A DNA stretch of 64,000 nt from Nocardia ninae NBRC 108245 (GTDB taxonomy: Bacteria; Actinomycetota; Actinomycetes; Mycobacteriales; Mycobacteriaceae), in NCBI RefSeq assembly GCF_007990755.1, contig NZ_BJXA01000007.1, positions 62,001-126,000 on the forward strand. The letters run 5' to 3'. Position 1 is the stretch's first letter, and each line of letters opens with the position of its first letter. The position numbers and the translations under genes were made by a program. Shown piece after piece: positions 18,701 through 26,049 of this stretch. The notes under the pieces are model-generated. The model was not told where the DNA came from. It made no database searches and saw only the letters and a list, made by a program, of their open reading frames with translations.

Positions 18701-20425
18701 GTGCCGCTGCCGATCGGCACGCCCGCCGCTTTCATCGAGCCGGTCGCCGATCCGCTCGGTGATCTGGTGGGCCGGTTCGCCCGCACGCACGGTCCGTTCA
18801 GCACCGAGGCGGTGGCCGCGCGCTTCGGCCTCGGCACCGCCGTTGTCGCCACCGCACTGCACCGGCTGATCACCGAAAAGCGCATCGTGGAGGGCGAATT
18901 CACGCCCGGCGCGGCAGGCTCGGAATGGTGCGACGCGCAGGTGCTCCGCCGGTTGCGCCGCCGCTCCCTGGCCGCCGCCAGGCACGAGGTCGAGCCGGTA
19001 TCGACGGCCACCTTCGGCCGCTTCCTCCCGTCCTGGCAGCACATCGGCACCGGCGAACTGCGCGGCGTCGACGGCGTCGCCACCGTGGTGGAACAGCTTG
19101 CGGGCGTGCCGATCCCGGCCTCGGCCTGGGAGTCGCTCGTGCTGCCCGCCCGGGTCCGCGACTACTCCCCCGCCATGCTCGACGAACTGATGGCCACCGG
19201 CGAGGTGATCTGGTCCGGCCACGGGTCGATCACCGCCAAGGACGGCTGGGTCGCACTTCACCTGACCGACCAGGCCCCGTTCACGCTGGCACCACCCGAC
19301 GACATCGAACTGTCCGAGGTGCAACTCCGGTTGCTCACGGCACTCGGTGCGTCCCTCGTACCGTGGACACCGCCGGCCGAGTCGCCGGAGCCGGTACCGC
19401 TCGACCCGCCGAGTTCCGGTGCGGCTGCCATGGACGACACGGCGAGCGAACGGAAACCGGCTTCGAACCCGAAACTCGCCCCCGTGCCACAGGGCGGCGG
19501 CGCCTATTTCTTCCGGCAACTCTCCGATGCCACGGGTTTGCTCGACGACACTCAGGTGGCGTCCGCACTATGGGAATTGGTCTGGGCCGGGATGGTTTCC
19601 GGCGATACGTTCGCGCCGGTGCGCGCCATGCTGTCGGGCACCACGCGGACCAGTACCGCCCATCGGACCCCACGCCGGGCACCACGCGGGCGGGCCTATC
19701 TGCCCCGCCCGAGCATGCCGACGCGGTCGGGCCCGCCCGCGGTGGCGGGGCGCTGGTCGCTGCTGCCGGAGCGGGTGTCCGACAACACGGTCCGGGCCCA
19801 TGCGACGGCGGACATGCTGCTGGAGCGGTACGGCGTGCTGACCCGCGGCTCGGTGCAGAACGAGGGCGTGCCCGGCGGTTTCGCGCTGATGTATCGGGTG
19901 CTCACCGAGTTCGAGGACCGGGGGCGGTGTCGCCGTGGGTATTTCATCGATTCACTCGGCGGCGCCCAGTTCTCCACCACGGATGTGGTGGATCGGCTGC
20001 GATCGTTCGACAACGAACGCAGTCGGCCCGGTGACACCCGACCGCAGACCGGGAAAGCACTCGCGCTGGCGGCCACCGACCCGGCCAATCCCTATGGCGC
20101 CGCGCTGACCTGGCCGAAGGGTGACGGTGACGGCGGTCATCGACCCGGTCGCAAGGCCGGTGCGCTGGTCGTTCTCGTCGACGGCGAGCTGGTGCTCTAC
20201 CTCGAGCGTGGCGGCAAGACCTTGCTCACCTTCACCGAGGACCCGAACGCCCGCCAATCCGCCGCCCGAGCCCTGGCCGACCTCGTGCACACCCGCCGCG
20301 TCGACTCCCTGGTCATCGACCGGGTGGACGGGGAAACCGTGCACGGCAACACCTTCGCGGGCTTCCTCAGCGAAGCGGGCTTCTCCGCCACCCCGCGCGG
20401 CCTCCGCCTCCGGAGCCGCCCATGA
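15791..20425 (+). CDS. lhr: Lhr-type superfamily 2 DNA helicase
   Basis: 1544 aa, the full length of bacterial Lhr. The N-terminal RecA-like pair has Q-motif residues near 20, Walker A APTGSGKT (Lys46), DEVHAI and LSATV, then motifs V-VI (SSLELGIDMG and QRIGRAGH). A winged-helix/Lhr-core block and the large C-terminal domain follow. Family knowledge: Lhr is an ATP-driven 3'-5' translocase that unwinds RNA:DNA hybrids and acts in repair. ATG at 15791 begins at the conserved FSPATQEWF; the frame is open upstream but not homologous. It is followed after 18 bp by the nei2-like gene, a pairing I recall as Rv3296-Rv3297 in M. tuberculosis. Confidence 0.95.
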   Translation: MAQFSPATQEWFDGAFPAPTAAQLGAWAAIAAGEHTLVIAPTGSGKTLSAFLWAIDQLATREKSTERAGTSVLYVSPLKALAVDVERNLRAPLVGVTQTAKRLGLDPPAITVGVRSGDTSTSERRAMQRTPPDILITTPESLFLMLTSAAKETLRNVGTVIVDEVHAIAGSKRGSHLALSLARMDLLTERPAQRIGLSATVRPPDEVGRFLVGNAPITVVSPPAPKTFDLSVRVPVADMTEPGDSDQPGSIWPHVDEAIVDLVLEHQSSIVFANSRRLAERLTARLNETYAARLGEPVETEHKPPAQLGASTEVVHGASPLLARAHHGSVSKEQRALIEDDLKSGRLRCVVATSSLELGIDMGAVDLVVQVEAPPSVASGLQRIGRAGHQVGEISRGVLFPKHRTDVIHCAVASQRMTAGQIESIQIPAHPLDILAQQTVAACALEPIDVDAWFDIVRGTGSYASLPRSAYESVLDLLAGRYPSDEFAELRPRLVWDRDAGTLTGRPGAQRLAVTSGGAIPDRGLFAVYMVGEKASRVGELDEEMVYESRVGDVFALGATSWRIEEITFDRVLVTPAFGQPGRLPFWHGDGLGRPAELGGALGEFVRKVGQHPENLDKLTAAAGLDAFATANLGALLDEQRTATGHLPTDKTLVVERFRDELGDWRLVLHSPYGLPVHAPWALAIGARLRERFGVDAAPNASDDGIVVRLPDTTDDPPGAELFVFEPDEIDDIVTEQVGGSSLFASRFRECAARALLLPRRDPGKRAPLWQQRQRSAQLLDVARKFPDFPILLETVRECLRDVYDLPSLRDLLSRVARRQLRLVEVETATPSPFANALLFDYIGQFMYDGDSPLAERRAAALSLDSSLLAELLGRVELRELLDAAVLEQTERELQRLTPERHARDAEGLADLLRLLGPLTAGEAAERCTDDPAPWFAELVKARRALEVSFASRSWWVAVEDASRLRDALGVPLPIGTPAAFIEPVADPLGDLVGRFARTHGPFSTEAVAARFGLGTAVVATALHRLITEKRIVEGEFTPGAAGSEWCDAQVLRRLRRRSLAAARHEVEPVSTATFGRFLPSWQHIGTGELRGVDGVATVVEQLAGVPIPASAWESLVLPARVRDYSPAMLDELMATGEVIWSGHGSITAKDGWVALHLTDQAPFTLAPPDDIELSEVQLRLLTALGASLVPWTPPAESPEPVPLDPPSSGAAAMDDTASERKPASNPKLAPVPQGGGAYFFRQLSDATGLLDDTQVASALWELVWAGMVSGDTFAPVRAMLSGTTRTSTAHRTPRRAPRGRAYLPRPSMPTRSGPPAVAGRWSLLPERVSDNTVRAHATADMLLERYGVLTRGSVQNEGVPGGFALMYRVLTEFEDRGRCRRGYFIDSLGGAQFSTTDVVDRLRSFDNERSRPGDTRPQTGKALALAATDPANPYGAALTWPKGDGDGGHRPGRKAGALVVLVDGELVLYLERGGKTLLTFTEDPNARQSAARALADLVHTRRVDSLVIDRVDGETVHGNTFAGFLSEAGFSATPRGLRLRSRP

Positions 20426-20443
20426 CGCAGCCCGGGATGCGAC

Positions 20444-21226
20444 ATGCCCGAGGGTGACACCGTCTACCTGGCCGCGGCGCGACTGCGTGCGGCGCTGGAG
20501 GGGAAGACGTTGACCGGCAGCGACTTCCGCGTGCCGCGCTATGCCACCGTCGACCTGCGGGACCAGGTGGTGGAGAGCGTCGGCAGCTACGGCAAGCACC
20601 TGTTCATCCGGACGCCGGCCGTGAGCATCCACACCCATCTCAAGATGGAGGGCACCTGGCGGATCTTCCACTGCGGGCAGCGCTGGACGAAGCCGCGGGT
20701 GACGGCGCGGCTGGTGCTGCGCACAGCGGAGGTCGAGGCCGTCGGCTTCTCCCTCGGCAAAGTGGAGGTGGTGCGGGTCGGCGACGAACACCGGATCATC
20801 GACCACCTCGGCCCCGACCTGCTCGGCCCGGAGTGGGACGTGGCCGAGGCGGTGCGGCGGCTGGAGCGCTATCCGGATCAGCCGATCGGCGTCGCGCTGC
20901 TGGACCAGCGGAACCTGGCAGGCATCGGCAATGTCTTCCGCAGCGAGATCTGTTTCCTGCGCCGCGTCCACCCGGTGACCCCGGTCGCCGACGTACCCGA
21001 CCTGCTCGCACTGGTGCACGAGGCACACCGCGTGCTGACCGAGGCGGTGCGGAAACCACCGCGGCGTGAACTGATCTACGGTCGCACCCACCGCCCGTGC
21101 CAACGGTGCGGCACACCCATCGCCAGGGCACTGCTCGGCGATCCCGCGCCCGCGTCGGACCGCATCGCCTACCGCGAACGCGGCATCTACTTCTGCCCCC
21201 GCTGCCAGCCGGCCCCCGGCAGTTAG
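20444..21226 (+). CDS. nei2: Nei2-type DNA glycosylase/AP lyase (endonuclease VIII)
   Basis: 260 aa. It starts MPEGDTVY: after Met removal Pro2 is the Schiff-base nucleophile and Glu3 the general acid of the Fpg/Nei family. A central H2TH region includes LAGIGNVFRSEICF, and the C-terminal zinc finger uses CQRC and CPRC. It removes oxidised pyrimidines from DNA and nicks the abasic site. It is co-directional with lhr and separated by 18 bp, so one transcript is likely; the partnership suggests a shared repair task. Naming it Nei2 rests on the lhr linkage and on memory of actinobacterial homologues. Confidence 0.92.
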   Translation: MPEGDTVYLAAARLRAALEGKTLTGSDFRVPRYATVDLRDQVVESVGSYGKHLFIRTPAVSIHTHLKMEGTWRIFHCGQRWTKPRVTARLVLRTAEVEAVGFSLGKVEVVRVGDEHRIIDHLGPDLLGPEWDVAEAVRRLERYPDQPIGVALLDQRNLAGIGNVFRSEICFLRRVHPVTPVADVPDLLALVHEAHRVLTEAVRKPPRRELIYGRTHRPCQRCGTPIARALLGDPAPASDRIAYRERGIYFCPRCQPAPGS

Positions 21227-21426
21227 GTTCCGGCGCGGAAAGTCCGCCACCGGACCAAGCCGGTTGGTTCGCCGCACCGAATCAACTGTGCAATCCGACG
21301 ATGCGCTCGGCGTGCCCACCGGCTATCACCCGCCGACCACTGTAATTTGCCACTCAGTTGCTAATGATCGGCGCGCTCGGCACGACTATCTCCGTGGCAG
21401 TCACGACACAGCACAGGAGCAGGGCC

Positions 21427-21609
21427 ATGACGACGGTATCGAGATCGAGCAGGCGACCGCTGCTCGCGATCGCCTCGCGCCTCTTCTTCGCCGCGCTGGC
21501 GACCCTGGCCACCGCGCTGTTCAGTTACCTTCTGCTCCATCCGAGTTCACCCACCGATACGCCGCGGGCGCCGCACTCGCCGATCTCGTCGGTGTCGCCG
21601 CGCCCTTGA
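21427..21609 (+). CDS. Small membrane-anchored hypothetical protein
   Basis: 60 aa from ATG at 21427, chosen for AGGAG seven bases upstream. A basic N-terminus (SRSSRRP) precedes one hydrophobic span of about 20 residues (LFFAALATLATALFSYLLL), then a Pro/Ser-rich tail. It could be an anchored peptide or an uncleaved secretion signal. I do not recognise a family. Its 3' end overlaps the promoter of the next gene by a few bases. Small and unproven. Confidence 0.45.
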   Translation: MTTVSRSSRRPLLAIASRLFFAALATLATALFSYLLLHPSSPTDTPRAPHSPISSVSPRP

Positions 21610-21649
21610 CGAAGTGAGCGTACCCACATAACTTACAAGCTGTAAGTTA
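21606..21649 (+). promoter_or_regulatory. Sigma-70-type promoter with overlapping palindromic operator
   Basis: -35 TTGACG (21606-21611), a 17-bp spacer and -10 TAACTT (21629-21634). The -10 box is the left edge of a perfect inverted repeat, taacttaca-agc-tgtaagtta (21629-21649). A repressor bound there would block polymerase. The second gene of this operon encodes a TetR regulator, so autoregulation is the simplest reading. Confidence 0.75.
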
Positions 21650-21663
21650 ATGAGGAGTGCGGC

Positions 21664-23025
21664 ATGAACGATCCACGGCAGTACGTGGTCATCGGCGGCG
21701 GACTGGCCGGCCTCGCGGCCGCGGTCTGGCTGGCCCAGGCGGGCAAGAACGTCACCCTGCTGGAACGGCGCGGCCGACTCGGCGGTCGCACCCACGCCAT
21801 GAAGGTCGACGTGGTGGACGACCCGCCGGACAACGGCCAGCACGTGATCGCCAGCGGCTACGACCACCTGTTCCGCTATCTCACCAGCATCGGCACCCGG
21901 CAGTACGTCGCCTTCCCGGAGCGGGCCACGCTGCGCTGGCCCGACGGGCGCAGCGCCACCATGAGCACCAAGGGGCTCGGCGCGCTGCGCACCCTGTCCG
22001 GCGCGCACCCCGACGCCAGTCTGCTCGAACGGGCCCGCGCCACCGTCGCCACCCTCCGGCTCGGCTGGCAATGCCTGCACCAGCCCGCCGACCTGCCCGA
22101 CCTGACCACCGAGCAGTGGTTCAACCGCATCGGCATGCCAGCGAAAGCCCGTGAGGCCCTGTGGGATTGGCTGGCGCTGGGTGTCGCCGCCGAACCGGTG
22201 CAGCAGGAATCGGCGAAGGTGCTCGCCGACGTGATGGCCACCGGCATCCGCCTCGGCATCAAACACCGACGCCCGGCCACCATCGGCTACCCGACCACCG
22301 ACCTGGACACGCTGTTCATCACCGGTGCACTGAAAGTCTTTGCGCGACATGGGGTCGAGGTCAAGCATCGCGCGGTGGCCCGGCGCATCAACATCGCCGA
22401 CGGCCGGGTCACCGGGGTAGCGCTGGCCGACGGCACCACCGTCCCGGCGGACGCGGTGGTGTGCGCCGTGCCCAACTCAAACATCAACGGGCTGCTCGAC
22501 GACCTGCCCGAGCACGCCGAACTCTATGCTGCCGCAGACAAATTGGGCTACACGCCGATCGTCAGCACCAACCTGTATCTGGATCGCCCGCTGGGCACCA
22601 CGGCCGAGTTCGAGGCGTTGATCGGCGGCACCGGCGTGATCGATGAGGTCTTCGACCGCCAGCGGATGACCGGTCGCCCCACCGATCAGGCCTGGCTCTA
22701 CTGCCTGACCACCAGCGGGGCCTACGAACAGATCCACAAGACCAACGAGGAGATCGTCGCCGAGCAACTGGACCTGTTGCGCCGCTACTACCCCGCCGCC
22801 AAAGAGGCGAAAGTTGTTCAGGGACACGTGGTTCGGATGCCGAAGGCGACCTTCTCCCAGGTGGTCGGCACGCACGCGCTGCGACCCGGGCAACGCACCT
22901 CGGTGCCGACGCTGGTACTCGCCGGCGACTGGACCGCCACCGACTGGTCGGCGACCATGGAAAGCGCAGTACAGAGTGCGGCAAAGGCGGTCGATCTGCT
23001 GCTTGCGCTACCGTCAGTGCGGTGA
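21664..23025 (+). CDS. HpnE-like FAD-dependent desaturase / hydroxysqualene dehydroxylase-like protein
   Basis: 453 aa. The N-terminal dinucleotide motif VIGGGLAGLAAAVWLAQAG starts near residue 9, followed by an acidic ribose-binding region (LLERRGRLGGRTH); the C-terminal FAD motif is LAGDWTATDWSATMESAVQS. This is the amine-oxidase/phytoene-desaturase fold, closest by eye to HpnE, which reduces hydroxysqualene to squalene with FADH2. No hpnC or hpnD neighbour is present, so a carotenoid or other terpenoid substrate is possible. AGGAG lies upstream of the ATG. The downstream TetR overlaps by GTGA, and both share the operator-promoter at 21606-21649. Confidence 0.8.
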   Translation: MNDPRQYVVIGGGLAGLAAAVWLAQAGKNVTLLERRGRLGGRTHAMKVDVVDDPPDNGQHVIASGYDHLFRYLTSIGTRQYVAFPERATLRWPDGRSATMSTKGLGALRTLSGAHPDASLLERARATVATLRLGWQCLHQPADLPDLTTEQWFNRIGMPAKAREALWDWLALGVAAEPVQQESAKVLADVMATGIRLGIKHRRPATIGYPTTDLDTLFITGALKVFARHGVEVKHRAVARRINIADGRVTGVALADGTTVPADAVVCAVPNSNINGLLDDLPEHAELYAAADKLGYTPIVSTNLYLDRPLGTTAEFEALIGGTGVIDEVFDRQRMTGRPTDQAWLYCLTTSGAYEQIHKTNEEIVAEQLDLLRRYYPAAKEAKVVQGHVVRMPKATFSQVVGTHALRPGQRTSVPTLVLAGDWTATDWSATMESAVQSAAKAVDLLLALPSVR

Positions 23026-23693
23026 GCACGGATCGCGCCACGCCCGACCACGTCGCCAAGCCACGGACGGGTAAGTCGACGACCGCCAAACCCGCGGTCG
23101 ATCGACCGGCCCCCAAACGCCGGATGTCGGCGGCCGACCGGCGGGCTCAGCTGCTGGATGTCGCCCGCGACATCGTCGCCGCCGACGGTTTCGGCGCGGT
23201 CACCATCGATCGGGTGGCGCGCGAGTCCCAGGTCGCCCGCGCGCTGGTGTATCAGCAGTTCACCGACCTGTCCGGGCTGATGACCGCGCTGCTCGACCGC
23301 GAGTCCGAGATCGCGCTGGCCGGGGTCAGCAGCGTCGATTGGTCCGAGGCCGTCGACGTGGATCAGGTCGGCCGCGGCATCCTCGCCTATCTGCACGCGG
23401 CGCCGACCAGCTGGCGGATCATCCTCAGCCCACCGGACGGCGGCCCGCCCGATCTGCGCGACCGGCTCGAACTCGGCCGGTCTTACGCCCGCGCGATCGG
23501 CGCGCGCCACCTGTCCCGCTATGCGGGCGTCACTGTCGACCCGGAGGGGCCGACCGAGCGAATCCTGTTGGCGGCCATGGAAGAACTGGCCCGGCTGCAT
23601 CTCACCGATCCGGCGAACTATCCGGACGAGATGGTGCTGCGCTACCTCCGCTCGCTCGTCGGCTGGGCGGTACGCCTGGAAGCACCCCGCTGA
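23022..23693 (+). CDS. TetR family regulator, probable autorepressor of the desaturase operon
   Basis: 223 aa from GTG at 23022, overlapping the desaturase stop by GTGA. A 30-residue basic, Pro/Lys-rich tail precedes the HTH (about residues 40-88; VTIDRVARESQVARALVYQQF). The C-terminal ligand domain has an unassigned specificity. Its place as second gene behind a promoter with a perfect palindrome in the -10 region makes it the likely repressor. Ligand unknown; a polyprenoid is a guess from the partner enzyme. Confidence 0.9.
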   Translation: MSTDRATPDHVAKPRTGKSTTAKPAVDRPAPKRRMSAADRRAQLLDVARDIVAADGFGAVTIDRVARESQVARALVYQQFTDLSGLMTALLDRESEIALAGVSSVDWSEAVDVDQVGRGILAYLHAAPTSWRIILSPPDGGPPDLRDRLELGRSYARAIGARHLSRYAGVTVDPEGPTERILLAAMEELARLHLTDPANYPDEMVLRYLRSLVGWAVRLEAPR

Positions 23694-23786
23694 CCTGCGG
23701 CGTCGCCAACCTCACGAAAATCTCACGGACAGCTTGGTTTTCTTTCACCAAGGCGCGGATCTCGCGCCGGGGAGAGAGGAAAACAG

Positions 23787-24008
23787 ATGAAGTTCAGCAC
23801 TTTGCTTGCGGCCGTTGCACTTTCGGCGGGCCTCGTCGCCGGAGGGTCGGCGGTGGCCGCAGCGGAGACGATCTACGTAGGCACCTACGGCACCGAAGCG
23901 GCGTGCCGGGCGGATGGCTCCGACGCACCCGCGCATCCGGACTGGACCTGGTGGGAGTGCCAGCAGACCCCCACCGGTGAATGGGATCTGTACTACTCCA
24001 CCAACTGA
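23787..24008 (+). CDS. Small secreted protein
   Basis: 73 aa with a classical signal peptide (MKFSTLLAAVALSAGLVAGG, cleavage about residue 26 after AAAE or nearby). The mature part is about 47 residues with two cysteines (CRAD and WWECQQ) that could form one disulfide, and many aromatic residues. A GGAGAGAGG-like purine tract precedes the ATG. It matches the widespread type of tiny Nocardia/mycobacterial exported proteins with no known function. It lies 64 bp upstream of a two-component system, but nothing else links them. Confidence 0.78.
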   Translation: MKFSTLLAAVALSAGLVAGGSAVAAAETIYVGTYGTEAACRADGSDAPAHPDWTWWECQQTPTGEWDLYYSTN

Positions 24009-24072
24009 TCCCGGCCGGGCCGGTCCGGTGTGCCGGATCGGCCCGATCTGAAATGACATACTCTCTGATCTC

Positions 24073-24747
24073 GTGCGTGTGCTGGTGGTCGAGGACGACG
24101 AAGGTCTGGGAAACGAAGTCGCCGCCGGACTGCGCTCGGCGGGGTTCGCCGTCGACCTCGCCCACCACCTGGCCGACGCCGACCTGAAGATCTCCGTCAA
24201 CACCTACGACGTCCTCATCGTCGATCGCGGCCTGCCCGACGGCGATGGACTGCACCTGGTCGCCGTCCAACGTGCCGCGGGCCAGCGGGTGCCGGTGCTG
24301 ATGCTCACCGCCCGCGACGGGCTCGCCGATCGCATCGCCGGTTTCGAGCACGGCGCCGACGACTACCTGGTCAAACCGTTCGCGATGCCCGAACTGGCCG
24401 CCAGGGTGCGCGCGCTGAGTCGCCGCCGCGAACATCCGGCACCCGCGCGCCTGGTGCTCGGCGATATCGACATCGACCTGCCGCGCCGCCGGGTGCAGCG
24501 CGCGGGCATCCTGCGGTCGCTGACCCCGAAGGAGTTCGCGGTGCTCGAGCTGCTCGCCACCCGCGCGGGCAGCGTGGTCTCGCGCAGCGAGCTCATCGAA
24601 TGCTGCTGGGACGAGATGGCCGAGCCCGCCTCGAATGTGGTGGACGCCGTGATCGCGCAGCTGCGCCGCAAACTCGGGCCGCCGCAGGTGATCGAGACCG
24701 TGCGCGGCACCGGCTTCATGATCGGAAGTGACTCATTCGCACGTTGA
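24073..24747 (+). CDS. OmpR/PhoB-type response regulator
   Basis: 224 aa. Receiver residues 1-118: acidic pocket EDD (7-9), phosphoacceptor Asp51 in LIVDRGLPD, Thr in MLTARDG, Lys in LVKPFAM. The C-terminal winged helix (about 125-220) ends with the typical RGTGFMI. GTG start with TACTCT at 24059-24064, eight bases upstream and no Shine-Dalgarno: probably leaderless. The stop overlaps the TTG start of the histidine kinase gene. Target genes unknown. Confidence 0.95.
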   Translation: MRVLVVEDDEGLGNEVAAGLRSAGFAVDLAHHLADADLKISVNTYDVLIVDRGLPDGDGLHLVAVQRAAGQRVPVLMLTARDGLADRIAGFEHGADDYLVKPFAMPELAARVRALSRRREHPAPARLVLGDIDIDLPRRRVQRAGILRSLTPKEFAVLELLATRAGSVVSRSELIECCWDEMAEPASNVVDAVIAQLRRKLGPPQVIETVRGTGFMIGSDSFAR

Positions 24748-26042
24748 TTCCCTCGGCAACGGCGTTGTCCGGTCGCTCCGTGAACGTCCTACCCGCCGTG
24801 GCCAGGCTGCGCCGCACCCGCCGGCTGCTGACCGCCCTCATCACCGTGATCACCGCGACCTGTCTGATCATCCTCGGCGTGCTCGCGGCGATCATCGACG
24901 CCCGCTCACGGCACAATGCCATCGACGACAGCCTGGACCGAGTGGTCACCGGCTTGTGGCGCAGCGTCGAGTTCAACCCCGACGACCAGGCCATCGACCT
25001 CGAATTGGTGGAGAAGGACGACCTGGCCAACGGCGAGACCGCGGTCCTGATCGTCACGAACGACGACACCGGGCACTGGCGGGAGATCTACGGGCACCTG
25101 CGGTCCTGGCTGCCACCGACCACCGGCGCGGAGGCGCTGGCCGACGATGCCGTGCGGGCGGGCGAGACCGTATTCCAGGACGGATACGACAGCGCGGGCC
25201 GCCCGGTGCGGCTCGCGGCGACGCCGGTCTTCTGGGAAGACACGAAAACGGAGGCGGTCGTCGTCGCGGGCACCAATCCGGGACTGGTGGATCGGGACCG
25301 GGCGGTGCTGCTCTGGGCGCTCGTGGTCGGCGGACTGACGCTCGTCACCCTGTCCGCCCTTGCCGCACACGCGCTTTCGGGCCGCAGCATGCGCCAGGCG
25401 TTGCTGCTCGTCGAGGAGCAGGAACGCTTCCTCGGTGACGCCGCCCACGAATTGCGCACGCCCCTCACCACTTTGGGGCTGGTCACCGCGCCGCGGCGCC
25501 GCAGTCCGCACGAGGTGGAGCGCGCACTGGCCGACGCGGGCGCGCTGGGGACCCGGATGGAGCGGATCGTCACCGGCCTGCTCGCGCGGGCCCGGATGCA
25601 GGCGGGGGTGACGACGATGGAGCGGGTGCAGTTGCTGCTCGATCAGCTCACCGAGGCGGTGGTCGAGGAGTTCCAGGCGAATGTCGTGGTGCAGAGCGAG
25701 CCGACGGTCGTCGTCGGCGACCCGAGCCTGCTGAGCCTCGCGGTGCGTAACCTGATCGAGAATGCGATTACGCACGGCGCGATCAACCCGGCCGCTCCGG
25801 TGGAGGTGCACGTCGCGCAGGGGCGGGTCAGCGTGCGCGACCACGGCGCGGGGCTGCACCCGCAGCTGTCGAGCAATCCGTTCGCTCGCGGCGTCACCGC
25901 GGGGCGGGGCAGCGGCATCGGGCTGGCGTTGGTCGCGTGGATTGCCGAATTACACGGCGGCACCGCGACAATGGAGCCTGCACCGGGCGGCGGCACCATC
26001 GCGACCATCGCGCTGCCGCCGCCCGCACTCGGCCTCTCCTGA
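24744..26042 (+). CDS. Sensor histidine kinase
   Basis: 432 aa from TTG at 24744. Two membrane spans (about 28-50 and 190-212) flank an extracytoplasmic sensor of about 140 residues. The H-box is FLGDAAHELRTPL with phosphoacceptor His235. The ATPase part has the N-box NLIENAITHG and G-boxes DHGAGL and GSGIGLALV. It overlaps the response-regulator stop (TTGA), so the pair is co-translated. The sensor domain has no motif I can tie to a ligand. Confidence 0.93.
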   Translation: MIPSATALSGRSVNVLPAVARLRRTRRLLTALITVITATCLIILGVLAAIIDARSRHNAIDDSLDRVVTGLWRSVEFNPDDQAIDLELVEKDDLANGETAVLIVTNDDTGHWREIYGHLRSWLPPTTGAEALADDAVRAGETVFQDGYDSAGRPVRLAATPVFWEDTKTEAVVVAGTNPGLVDRDRAVLLWALVVGGLTLVTLSALAAHALSGRSMRQALLLVEEQERFLGDAAHELRTPLTTLGLVTAPRRRSPHEVERALADAGALGTRMERIVTGLLARARMQAGVTTMERVQLLLDQLTEAVVEEFQANVVVQSEPTVVVGDPSLLSLAVRNLIENAITHGAINPAAPVEVHVAQGRVSVRDHGAGLHPQLSSNPFARGVTAGRGSGIGLALVAWIAELHGGTATMEPAPGGGTIATIALPPPALGLS

Positions 26043-26049
26043 GACGTCG

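Noticed and set aside
17183-19519. A 778-codon minus-strand frame inside lhr
   Set aside because: Antisense to conserved Lhr domains; no protein-like motifs.
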